64,000 nt of DNA from Clostridium sp. NkU-1. GTDB taxonomy: Bacteria; Bacillota_A; Clostridia; Lachnospirales; Lachnospiraceae. Where the stretch lies: assembly GCA_001312405.1 (NCBI GenBank), contig BBDR01000005.1:124001-188000 (forward strand), written 5' to 3'. Below are positions 18,856 to 28,047 of the stretch, one piece after another. The position numbers and the translations under genes were made by a program. Each line of letters opens with the position of its first letter. The first letter of the stretch is position 1. The notes beneath the pieces were generated by a model that had not been told where the DNA came from, did no database searches, and saw nothing but the letters and a program-made list of their open reading frames with translations.

Positions 18856-19329
18856 TCAGAAAATATACTCCATTATGTACTCTTCCGCATTTTCATCAAT
18901 AATTTTGAATCCTACATTATGATACATACGTAACGCATAATTATCCTTTTGAACAGCAAGTAATGCCTTTTTATATCCCTTGCTTTTAAGCACCCTCAAC
19001 ATTTGCTTCATCAGTTCTGTTCCAATACCATATCCACGATATTTTTTATAAAGAGAGATTGAAAACTCTGGTGTATCATCGCCAACAGTTCCAAATCCAT
19101 TGATATTTCTTACCCAGACAGCACCTGCAATTTTTTTATTTACTTCTGCGCACAGGCAATAATCGTCTTCCATTCTTCCAAAGTTTTCAATATATATCTG
19201 CAAAGAAGGTTCTTCAATTACTGCTCTTGGTAATAAATTATTTTCATCTCTCTGAAAAATCGCTTCATACAGAAAATCAGCGAGAAGCGGATATTCCTGT
19301 GCATACATTTCTCTAATAATATATTTCAT
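18856..19329 (-). CDS. GNAT family N-acetyltransferase
   Basis: An intact 157-residue GNAT protein: MKYIIREMYAQEYPLLADFLYEAIFQ, a KKIAGAVWVRNI strand, FSISLYKKYRGYGIGTELMKQML (acetyl-CoA loop R-G-Y-G-I-G) and ALLAVQKDNYALRMYHNVGFKII. Substrate unknown. Start ATG 19329 with GGAGG eight bases upstream. Probably co-transcribed with the RimJ/RimL-like gene downstream. Confidence 0.88.
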   Translation of the reverse strand: MKYIIREMYAQEYPLLADFLYEAIFQRDENNLLPRAVIEEPSLQIYIENFGRMEDDYCLCAEVNKKIAGAVWVRNINGFGTVGDDTPEFSISLYKKYRGYGIGTELMKQMLRVLKSKGYKKALLAVQKDNYALRMYHNVGFKIIDENAEEYIMEYIF

Positions 19330-19471
19330 AAATACCTCCGATTTTAAGTTTTAATCATCGGCTCTTATTCCACACATGCAAACACTCCTTATTAAATTCT
19401 TTTTCTTTTCAGTTGTATAATCCGAACGATATTAAAAAAATGTTCTTTCTTCATATACCTTTGTAACCTGT

Positions 19472-20455
19472 TTACTCATTTTTGTTGCCTCTAAAGAAAT
19501 TGCAGAAACTCATTTTTCCATTTTTTTCTGCATATGCTAACAATCTCTGATACTGTTTTTCATTTTGTTCTACAATTCCTTCTAAAACAACGGTGTCCGC
19601 CTCATCATTTAACACATGCAATTTCCTATGGCAATTTGGGCAGACTGCCACCACATTATCCATCGTGTCGCTCCCGCCATCCGCTAATCGCTTCACGTGG
19701 TGTTCTTCCAAATATGGCTCCTTGTTCTTATCATAAAAGGGCGCTTCTTCACCACACATCTGACATTTACCTTCTGCTATCTTTTTTTACCATCTCTTTC
19801 ACGTAAGGGCTCCGATAATATACAACTGCTTCTGTTTTCTGTGACTTTTTTTGATTTGCCACTTTTAATCTGAACCGCTAATTTTTCCGGTGATAACTGT
19901 TTAGCTTTTACTTCCTCTAAATCCATCACAATCTCAAGTTCTGATAAAGCTATTTGAGGCCTTTCCCCCTGATCCAGTAATTCTAAAATTCTTTGTTTTT
20001 CTTGCTCGTTTTTCTGGATTGCCGCTGTCTGTCTTATAATAAATTCATACATTGTCTTATTTGCCTGAAACAAATATCCCGTATTGCCTCTACCAAGTTT
20101 ATTAAACGGTGCATATTTCTGTGGCTGCAGTTTTAATAACTTTTCTTTATAATCTGATGTAATGATCGGTTCAGTAAAAAGGATATAGGTAGTATCCACT
20201 CTCCAGCCTTCTTGTTGCCATTCATTCGATAATTCTGTCGGCCTTTTTGCATATACACATCTCTTTTAGCTATGCTGATTGCCATTACCTTCTTCTTATA
20301 GCTATGTATGATAACGTCGCCACGTCTAACCTCTTTCATTTTTTTCCCAATGGGCTTCCTTCCTCCCGGTATTTCCATACTGCGGCGCCCACAAATACCC
20401 GCCATGATATTCTTCATAAAATGTTTTGTTCTGGAACACAAAAAAAGTAATTCAT
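19472..20455 (-). CDS. EVE-like/HNH endonuclease, frameshifted as sequenced
   Basis: Four extra bases (A/T7 runs at 19782-19788, 19846-19852, 20339-20345, 20440-20446) and one missing base (near 20244-20248) fragment this gene; correction gives 327 codons. Residues 1-140 form a PUA/EVE-like domain (MNYFFVFQNKTFYEEYHGG, WAPQYGN, GDVIIHSYKKKVMAI, LGRGNTGYLF), a fold that in type IV restriction enzymes reads modified bases. The last 100 residues are an HNH nuclease: a CxxC zinc knuckle (GKCQMCGEEAPF), EEHHVKRLADGGSDTMDNVVAVCPNCHRKLH. It starts at ATG 20455, overlapping the NUDIX stop (ATGA). I infer a modification-dependent restriction nuclease; target unknown. Confidence 0.75.
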
Positions 20456-20839
20456 GCTAATCCCTCCAAACACCCTTGCTGCACCAGTAATTCATCCACT
20501 GGCGCCAGCTTATACTTGTGTAACTGCTCCTTCTTCACCCAAGCAGTTTCACTATGCACATTGAGTCGAAAATTTTCATCTAATAAAACTGCCCTGTATA
20601 AAACCATCATATATTCTTTTCTATCGACAAAAAAACTGCTGTTCTCCAAGAAACTCTTCTATCTTAAGTTTCACAGATAATTCTTCCATAATTTCTCTTT
20701 TTAGGCACTCCACATCTGTTTCATTATCTTCTACTTTTCCACCTGGAAATTCCCAATAACCTGCTAGTGAACCGTAATTACGCTTCGCTATTAAAGTCTT
20801 ACCTTCTTTTACAATGGCTGCTGCAATAATTCTATGCAT
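20452..20839 (-). CDS. NUDIX (MutT-like) hydrolase, frameshifted as sequenced
   Basis: Restored length is 128 residues. The NUDIX box is complete, GGKVEDNETDVECLKREIMEEL (positions about 33-54), preceded by the MutT-like RNYGSLAGYWEFPGGK, so hydrolysis of 8-oxo-dGTP or another NTP is likely. The C-terminal part has ETAWVKKEQLHKY and PVDELLV, as in MutT/CTP pyrophosphohydrolases. One extra base in A7 at 20629-20635 breaks the frame at QQFF-VDRKEYMMV. Start ATG 20839 with TTGAGGTG. Its stop overlaps the start of the HNH gene (ATGA), so the two are translationally coupled. Confidence 0.88.
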
Positions 20840-20933
20840 ACTAATCACCTCAAGTTCATTATATAATATATCTGCTTTTTGTACTAAGTTTTTTTAATAA
20901 ATTATAACGCCTTTTCCTAATTGGGGCTTTGCC

Positions 20934-21558
20934 ATGGACCATATTACTATTGAAGAGTATCAAAACAAAGATTTTGAAAGCGTAATTGATTTATTAGTTC
21001 ATTCTTTTAAAAGCAAGTTTTACCATCGTCAGAATTTAAGCATTCATGATATAAAAGATATTTTATATGTTTCCTGGGATTTGAAAGCCGGTGCCCCCGC
21101 CTATGTCCATTTTGTTGCAAAACATAATCAGAATATAGTTGGTGTAATTTTAATACGCTGCAGTAAAAAAGAAAAAGGAAATAAAAGAATACCGATTATT
21201 TCCTTATGCCAAAGGTATGGCGTCATTAACATCTTACTGCTGTTTTTAAAAATGCTGCTGTTAGATGTTAACACGCCAAATGAATCCTATATAGAACATA
21301 TCGCAGAATGAAGCTTTGCGTGGGAAAGGAATTGGCATGCTGCTGCTTCAGCACGCCGAACAGGCATTATTGGATCGGGGCTATACCTCTTGTTCATTAG
21401 CGGTTGCTGAAGAGAACTCTGCAAAACGCCTTTATTCTAGGTTAGGATTTAAAGAGATAAAAAAGATAAAAAGTCCCTTAAAAGATTTTTTTGTCGGGAC
21501 ATTTCAGTGGACTTTTATGCAAAAAAACTTTAATCCCAAAGGTTATATAAAAAAATAA
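20934..21558 (+). CDS. GNAT family N-acetyltransferase, frameshifted as sequenced
   Basis: Repaired, this is about 207 residues. The first part (20934-21311) has ITIEEYQNKDFESVIDLLVHSF and a hydrophobic stretch LILLLFLKMLLL-like near 21240. The second (from about 21310) carries the acetyl-CoA loop ALRGKGIGMLLLQHAEQALLDRG and the C-terminal signature SCSLAVAEENSAKRLYSRLGF. An extra base near 21305-21313 produces a TGA exactly between them; removal gives 208 codons. The ribosome site before ATG 20934 is weak. Its end overlaps the convergent uppP gene by 16 bases. Confidence 0.75.
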
Positions 21559-22375
21559 AGTAACACAAGGATACCCAGTGCAATGCGATACCAGCCGAAT
21601 ATTTTAAAGTCATGCTTTTTAATATAGCTCATCAAGAATTTAATGACGAGCAATGACACAAGGAATGCTGTCACCATTCCAATCCCTAATGTCAATAATT
21701 CCATCCCTGTAAAAGCAATACCAAACTTTAAAAGCTTTAATGCACTTAATCCGAACATGACCGGTACAGCAAGAAAGAATGTAAACTCCGCTGCCACAAG
21801 CCTGGGTACTCCAATCAATAAGGCCCCGATAATCGTTGAACCGGAACGCGATGTTCCAGGTATAATAGACAGCACCTGAAAGAAACCTATCATCAATGCT
21901 GTTTTATAAGTGATGTCGTACACTTCACCTCCCTCAGAAGGCCGCTTTTGATTCCAGTTTTCAATTAGAATAAATGCAATACCATAAAAAAATCAATGTA
22001 ATTGCAATGACAACAGGGGTATGCAGATGTGCTTCAATATAATCATCGAAGAAAACAGTCACCACAGCACCTGGAATACAGGCAATTACAACCTTAAGCC
22101 ATAGTGAAAGAATATCCTTATGGACAACAACCTGCCTGTTTTCTTTGAATGTAATAGGAATCATTTTGTTCCAAAATATCACTACCACCGCTAAGATTGC
22201 ACCAAGCTGAATAACAACAAAAAAACATTTCTTTAAAGGCTTCGCTCATATTAAGCTGTAAAAACTCATCGACCAAGAGCATATGGCCAGTGCTGCTGAT
22301 GGGCAGCCACTCTGTAATGCCCTCTACAATACCAAGAATTATAACTTTTATAATTTCCATGAAATCAAATGACAT
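21543..22375 (-). CDS. uppP: Undecaprenyl-diphosphate phosphatase (BcrD/UppP), frameshifted as sequenced
   Basis: Restored length is 276 residues with about eight membrane segments. It dephosphorylates undecaprenyl pyrophosphate, the bacitracin target. Signature motifs are present: [20 protein letters not shown] (near residues 14-33, containing the catalytic E-x3-E and PISSTGH) and the second motif [13 protein letters not shown] with its catalytic Arg. Two extra bases, in A7 runs at 21986-21992 and 22219-22225, break the frame; removal gives 277 codons. Start ATG 22375 overlaps the permease stop (TAATG). As last gene of a bcrR-A-B-D type cassette it fits the BcrD role. Confidence 0.92.
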
Positions 22376-23124
22376 TATTTTAAATCCTCCTTATAAAAAT
22401 ATCTAAATGTTGAATAAAAACCTGAGAGTGAGACAAATCCAATGATCCCTATGACTACGGGAATTGGATAATCCGTAGTTTGAATGCTGCCTTTTACTAA
22501 AAACAAGTTAGCTGTCCAAGGATATAAAGCACCAAATTTATGATTACTAATTGCAGCACTCCCCATAACAACGGCTGCAGAAACAATCACGGGTATAACA
22601 AACCCTTTTGTTTTTTCGGCTATATATGCAAATGGAGATATGGTCAAAAACATTAATACACTGCCCAATAGAAACTTGATCAGCCATTCGCCTGCAACTT
22701 TAAAACCAAACCCATCTAAACCAAAGATGACATGATAAGCTGACATTAAAGCAAAAATTGCTGCCCAGGTCAAAACAGTCAGTACGGTAGTCCAAAGATA
22801 CAGCATGAGAAACTTGCCAGTTATAAAGTCAATTCGTGAAACAGGTGCAGGCAATATCATTTTCAGTGTCTTTTCCGTATATTCCCTGCTGAATAAGTAA
22901 GAAGTAATCGCCACATAAACCATCATATTCATCAATAACATGACATATAACAAACTGCTGTCGAATATGTCGTTTAAGGTAAAAACCTGCTCCGGATGGT
23001 CAAAATGGGTTTGCAATGCTTCGACTAACATCATAAAAGGGGTAGACAAAACGCCTAAGACACTGAATAAGACGATTTTAGAGCGTTTCAATTTTAAGAT
23101 TTCACAGTAAACCAGATTAAGCAA
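22375..23124 (-). CDS. bcrB: ABC-2 type permease (BcrB-like)
   Basis: An intact membrane subunit of about 249 residues with six hydrophobic segments in the ABC-2 arrangement: [63 protein letters not shown] (conserved coupling region), then four further segments. The likely start is TTG 23124 after GGAGGTGG, overlapping the ATPase stop. With the ATPase upstream and UppP downstream it matches the BcrB position in bacitracin exporters. Such permeases in Clostridia also serve lantibiotic immunity, an alternative that the XRE-type membrane regulator makes less likely. Confidence 0.82.
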   Translation of the reverse strand: MLNLVYCEILKLKRSKIVLFSVLGVLSTPFMMLVEALQTHFDHPEQVFTLNDIFDSSLLYVMLLMNMMVYVAITSYLFSREYTEKTLKMILPAPVSRIDFITGKFLMLYLWTTVLTVLTWAAIFALMSAYHVIFGLDGFGFKVAGEWLIKFLLGSVLMFLTISPFAYIAEKTKGFVIPVIVSAAVVMGSAAISNHKFGALYPWTANLFLVKGSIQTTDYPIPVVIGIIGFVSLSGFYSTFRYFYKEDLK

Positions 23125-24042
23125 TGCCGCCACCTCCAATCAATTCTGAAAAATAATCTTCTAAATTCTCTTTTGTCTCCTTTATTTTTGTTACCATTAA
23201 TCCGTTTTCTACAAACGTTTTGTTGATCATACCACAGTTATAAGCAATGTCAAATACTTTCAATGTATTTCCCTCTACCTGGCAGTTTGTAATCCCATAG
23301 CTTTTTTTCCAGAATTTCTAATGCTTTCTTCATATCTGAAACTTCAAATTCAATATATTCATGTCTTCGATTTTGAAGGACCTCCATTTTGATTTCTTCA
23401 ATCAACTGCCCCTCATGCATCACTCCAATGACGTCCGCAATTTGCTCAATTTCACTAAGCACGTGGCTGGATACAAATATAGTAGTTCCTTTGTCCCGGC
23501 AAAGTGATGTCAGCAATGCGCGTATTTCTGAGATTCCGATTGGGTCAAGTCCGTTGATTGGCTCATCCAGTATGAGCAATTTCGGCTCATGCATCAGCGC
23601 CGCGGCAATTCCGAGCCGTTGTTTCATACCTAATGAATAATCCGAAAAGGGCTTTAAATATTCATGATGCAGACCGACCATTTCCAAAGCCTTCATTATG
23701 TCCTCCTTTTTTCCCTGTCCACGCAAGTGCATCAAAAGGGTTAGGTTGTCAAAGGCGGTAAGATTTTCGTAAAATCCCGGCGTCTCAATGATCGATCCGA
23801 TTTGCCGGTAAATGCTGTGATCTGTCTTTTCACACCTTGTGCCAAACAAATAAATTTCTCCGCTTGTTGATCGAATGAGTTTAAGAAGCATTTTCATTAA
23901 GGTTGTTTTTCCTGCACCATTTCTGCCGAGCAAGGCGTAGATTTTCCCGTTAGGTACATGGACGCTGACATCGTTTACCACAATTGATTTTCCATACTGT
24001 TTTTTTCAGATTTCTTGTTTCAATAAGATATTCCATCGCCAT
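23117..24042 (-). CDS. bcrA: Bacitracin-type ABC transporter ATPase (BcrA-like), frameshifted as sequenced
   Basis: Restored length is 307 residues, the usual BcrA size. Motifs: Walker [25 protein letters not shown] signature, Walker [14 protein letters not shown], and an H-loop [13 protein letters not shown]. An extra base in T7 at 24000-24006 hides the N-terminus ([20 protein letters not shown]), and another in T7 at 23302-23308 hides the C-terminus ([16 protein letters not shown]...). Removing both gives 308 codons, ending at 23117 inside the permease start. The start is ATG 24042 or ATG 24036 (AAAGGAA upstream). BcrR-type operators precede it. Confidence 0.88.
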
Positions 24043-24085
24043 ATTTCCTTTCTTTTCATTCAAGTCCTCCATGAATGATAGCTTT

Positions 24086-24124
24086 ATTATCCATATCTGA
24101 CATGAGTTGAACAAGAAACCTGTC
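24086..24124 (-). promoter_or_regulatory. bcr operon promoter with overlapping BcrR-like half-conserved site
   Basis: On the minus strand TTGTTC (24114-24109) and GATAAT (24091-24086), 17 bp apart, form a promoter with a weak -35. It overlaps AACA-N7-TGTC (24110-24124), one mismatch from the GACA-N7-TGTC repeat described for BcrR in Enterococcus faecalis. An activator at a weak -35 would suit this layout. Confidence 0.55.
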
Positions 24125-24134
24125 GTCACAATAG

Positions 24135-24168
24135 AAAAAAAGCCCTGACACGTTTCGTGTCAAAGGCC
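24135..24168 (-). promoter_or_regulatory. Perfect GACA-N7-TGTC site doubling as a terminator hairpin
   Basis: GACA-CGTTTCG-TGTC (24147-24161) matches the known BcrR operator exactly. The same bases form a hairpin extended by GCC/GGC and followed by T7 on the minus strand, so it may also end the bcrR transcript. Its centre is 37 bp from that of the second site. Confidence 0.6.
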
Positions 24169-24189
24169 TGTTTTCAAGCTTTTCAGTAT

Positions 24190-24805
24190 TTATTTGATTT
24201 GTTTTTCTTTTAACAAGGTGAGTATCTTGATGAAAAAAAAGAAAAACAGCAAGGCCCCCGCGTATGGCTCTCTTGTTGCAAAAAAAGAAAACAATTGCTA
24301 TTGCATCTATGGCAAAGGAAGTCTTTAAGATGATACCCCTTAATTTTTCTTTTTCTAAATGTGAAAAAAATAAACTGCGTGACACCAAGCCCTATCAAGG
24401 TAATAAAAATGACCCAATAACATGTAAGAATTGCCTGGGTATTATTCGTGTATATAAGCAGATTAACCGCCTGGATATATGTCCCCGCCGGTTGTCCGTA
24501 AAGAGGTAAAAGGATAAAGCAATTGCCATTATATCCAGCACCGCATAGATGTATCCGAAGACTTTACTCAAATTAGAACGATTTTCAGTTACTGCTATAC
24601 TAATGAGTTCATCACCAGAAAGCAGCTCATCAATAGATACATCAAAAAGCTTTGATATCCCTTTTAGTGACTCAATATTGGGATAACCCTTCCCACCTTC
24701 CCATTTTGAGATTGCAGTTCTTGAAACGTATAATTGTTCTGCAAGTTGTTCCTGAGTCAGATTCCTTTGTTTTCTAAGTTGTTGTAATTTTTCATTGAAT
24801 TCCAA
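24190..24805 (-). CDS. bcrR: Membrane-anchored XRE regulator (BcrR-like), frameshifted as sequenced
   Basis: Repair gives 204 residues, close to the 203 of E. faecalis BcrR. Residues 1-65 are an XRE-type HTH (LQQLRKQRNLTQEQLAEQLYVSRTAISKWEGGKGYPNIESLK...FDVSIDELLSG), followed by about four membrane helices (GYIYAVLDIMAIAL..., CYWVIFITLIGLGVTQFIFF, TSFAIDAIAIVFFF, GALLFFFFFIKILTLL). A missing base near 24512, one extra C at 24336-24339 and one extra base in A7 at 24280-24286 interrupt it. Start TTG 24805 after GAGGAG. BcrR senses bacitracin at the membrane and activates bcrABD; the downstream genes and operator match that model. Confidence 0.8.
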
Positions 24806-25171
24806 CTTAAGACTCCTCTCGATTAGACTTTGCACGAAAGATTTCAGCCTATGTTCAGAGGGCAAAAACCGTCATTTCTTAGCCCGGTCTTTGCTCCGAA
24901 ACCGCTCTAACACCACAACATTTTGTTGCTAAAGTCTGCTTTTTATCTTCCCTCTTGTATCTCTATACACCGATTTCACAAATTATATCATAGAACTCCT
25001 GATTTGGCGATCTCCCATCTGCATTTTATCCAGGCACAACATTCCAAGCAAACTGCAAGTACCTAAAATCATACTTTGTGCCAAATCTGCAAGTACTAAT
25101 CTGGCTTGTTTTGTATTCTCCTCCGCCTGTAAAATCGGACAATTATGATAAAATCAATTATTTCTATACAT
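24806..25171. other. Intergenic region without a supported gene
   Basis: A 366-bp stretch between bcrR and the helicase gene, reading mostly A/T-rich DNA. No conserved coding frame and no clear terminator were found. Confidence 0.4.
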
Positions 25172-26624
25172 TTAAATTCTCCCCACTGCCTTCGTCACCT
25201 TCAATTGCTTACCGCAAACCATTGTATGTTTCATTGCTTCCAGTACCAATGGTCCTTTACCGTTTAGTATCTCTATATAGGTAAGGGTATCTTGTATGGT
25301 TATTATTCCGATGTCCTCTGCCCCCACACCTTCCAGATTGGATATGACTCCAACAAAATTGGTTGCCCTGAGCTTCTTTTTCTTTCCGCCATTAAAACGT
25401 AATTTCATTATATCCTTATTTAATTGATCACTTTTCATTTTTCTAATCTGAGGAGCCATATGCATTTTTTTCATCAAAAGCAGGTTTCAGTCTGGCTACT
25501 TCCTCTTTGGCAGGTTTTGTTATTTCCTGAATTTTAAACCCGATCAGTTCTTCGATGTCAAGTAAATATCTGGTTTGTATGGGAACCACAAAGGAAATTG
25601 CTTTCCCTTTTTGCCCTGCACGCCCTGTTCTTCCGGTACGATGGACATAGTTTTCCTCATCCAGGGGAATGTCATAGTTAATGACCAGAGAAATATTCTC
25701 TATATCTATACCTCTTGCCGCTACATCTGTGGCAATTAAATAGCGGTACTCTCCCCTTTTAAAACGCATCATTGCAGATAATCGATCAGCCTGTTCCATG
25801 CCGCCATGCATTTTATTACAGGGATAGCCTAAATCATTCAGGCGGTCACATACCATATCCACCCGATCCTTGGTACTGCAAAAGATGATACAGCTATCCG
25901 GTTTTTCAATAATCATAACATCGGTAAGCAGTCCAAACTTATCTTCTTCATTTGCAATATAAAGAAAATGATTAATATCAGCTGTCATGATACTGGCCTC
26001 GCTGACATCTATATTGATGGGGTCTCTCATATAATTTGATGCTATACTTTTTACTTCATCGGACATGGTAGCAGAAAACAACATTGTCATTCGTTCCTCG
26101 GGCAGTTCTTTTATAATTGCTTCTACCTGTTCAATAAATCCCATATCCAGCATTCTGTCTGCCTCATCAATTACTAAGCAGCTAATTTTATTTAAGCTCA
26201 ACGTACCTTTCTCTATGTGATCCATGACACGCCCCGGTGTACCAACAACTACATGTGTTTTCTGCTTTAACTCTGCTTTCTCAATAGAAAACTGGTGTCT
26301 TCCATAGATTGCTGCTGCTTTTATTCGTTTAAATCTGCCTATATTGGTAAAATCCTCTTTTACTTGAACAGCAAGTTCCCTTGTTGGAGTCAAGATAAGG
26401 GCTTGTGGTTTATTTTCAAGCCATTCAACTAATTCACATATGGGAATTGCGTATGCGGCCGTCTTGCCGCTGCCCGTCCTCGCTTTGACGATAAGATCAT
26501 TTTTTTCTAAAGCAGCTGGAATGACTTTAGCCTGAACTTCTGTAGGTATATCATACTCCAGACCATTAAGTGCCTTTACGATATCCTCACTGATTGTATA
26601 ATTATGAAAATCTTTAATATCCAT
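25172..26624 (-). CDS. DEAD-box RNA helicase with DbpA-type RNA-binding domain, frameshifted as sequenced
   Basis: Restored length is 483 residues. The core has the Q motif region ([23 protein letters not shown]), motif [25 protein letters not shown], motif II DEAD, SAT, and in the second domain [18 protein letters not shown] and motif [10 protein letters not shown]. The C-terminal 75 residues ([46 protein letters not shown]) are a DbpA RNA-recognition domain, linked in E. coli DbpA and B. subtilis YxiN to 23S rRNA. One extra base in T7 at 25465-25471 separates it; removal gives 484 codons. Start ATG 26624 with AGAGG. Likely role: 50S ribosome assembly. Confidence 0.9.
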
Positions 26625-26917
26625 ATCTAAACCTCTCATTCAATTCAAAAATGTATAATTATAACTAGAATCATATAATTCTTGATAAGTTACGTACTAA
26701 CCCATTTTACATGAGGATACCGTTCAATGCAATAAAAACGGTTTCATTCGCTTCCAGCCACTTTAAGCTTAAGCTTTCTTACAGATTCTTTTATTATGCA
26801 TTTGCTATTATGACATGCTTTTGATATCATGTTATATAAGAATATTCAAAATCGTCAGCTTCGCAGACGCTTTGAATCATATATAAAAAATAGATATTTA
26901 AAAAGGTGGTAGCAAGA

Positions 26918-27968
26918 ATGGATAATCAAGAGCAAAAACATCAGCGTCGTCCCAGGTATAAAGGTACTCACCCAAAAGCTTTTAAAGAAAAATACAAAGA
27001 ACTGCAGCCAGAGTTATATGCTGATGCTGTGGCAAAGGTTATTCAAAAGGGTAATACTCCTGCTGGTACGCATCGTTCCATTTGCGTGAATGAAATATTG
27101 GAATTCCTACAAATTACCCCTGGACAAACTGGATTAGATGCAACTCTGGGTTATGGCGGCCATACTTTAGAGATGCTTAAATGTTTAAATTCAAAGGGGC
27201 ACTTGTATGCTACTGATGTAGACTCTATCGAATTACCTCGGACAAGGGAACGTTTAGAGCGCTTAGGTTATGGCTCAGAAATCTTAACGATCAGGCAAAC
27301 AAATTTTTCCAATATAGATCAAATCACTTCCGAATCAGGACCATTGAATTTTATATTGGCGGATCTGGGTGTTTCTTCCATGCAGATAGACAATCCTGAA
27401 AGAGGATTTTCCTTTAAGGCGGATGGGCCATTAGACTTACGGCTGAATCCACTAAAAGGCATGTCTGCAGCTGATCGTCTTAAAACTATTTCGCAGGAGG
27501 AGTTACGCGGTATGTTGCTGGAAAACGCGGACGAGCCTCATTCCGCAGAAATCGCTCATGCCATTATTTCTGCAATAAAAAAAGGAACAGACATTACAAC
27601 AACAAGTCAGCTCCAGCAAATTATCAAAGATACACTGAAATTCATTCCAGAAAAAGATAGAAATAATGAAATTAAAAAGTCCTGTCAAAGATGCTTTCAG
27701 GCGCTGCGAATTGATGTAAATAATGAATTTGAAGTGCTATATGAATTTTTAGAAAAACTTCCTGCTGCCCTGGCTGAGGGCGGACGAGTTGCTATCCTTA
27801 CCTTTCATTCTGGTGAAGATCGTCTCGTTAAAAAAATCTTTTCAACGCTTCTATCGTGAAGGTATCTACAAAGAAATAGCCCCTGAAGCTATTCGGCCAT
27901 CAGCAGCCGAATGTAATTCCAATGGCCGTGCCCGATGTGCAAAATTACGCTGGGCTATAAAATCTTAA
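26918..27968 (+). CDS. RsmH-like 16S rRNA methyltransferase (second, stand-alone type), frameshifted as sequenced
   Basis: Restored length is 349 residues, slightly longer than the usual 310 because of a basic N-terminal extension (QKHQRRPRYKGTHPKAFKEKYKE). The MraW/RsmH signatures are clear: HRSICVNEILEFL, LDATLGYGGHTLEML, LYATDVDSIEL, FILADLGVSSMQIDNPERGFSFKADGPLDLRLNP, FQALRIDVNNEF and ILTFHSGEDRLVKK. The last 45 residues need removal of one base in A7 (27830-27836). RsmH methylates N4 of C1402 in 16S rRNA. It is usually encoded in the dcw cell-wall cluster; here it stands alone, divergent from an rRNA-type helicase, and may be a paralogue with another site. Start ATG 26918 with AAAGGTGG. 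Confidence 0.88.
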
Positions 27969-27969
27969 T

Positions 27970-28011
27970 AAAAAGCTGCTGCAATTAAGGTATTCCCCCA
28001 CTTGCAGCAGC
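27970..28011 (-). terminator. Bidirectional-looking terminator
   Basis: GCTGCTGCAA (27975-27984) pairs with TTGCAGCAGC (28002-28011). On the minus strand TTTTTATTAAG follows, so it mainly ends the surface-protein transcript. It also sits directly after the rsmH-like stop. Confidence 0.75.
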
Positions 28012-28047
28012 CCTGATAAAATTAATACATGGCAAATCGATCTAAAA

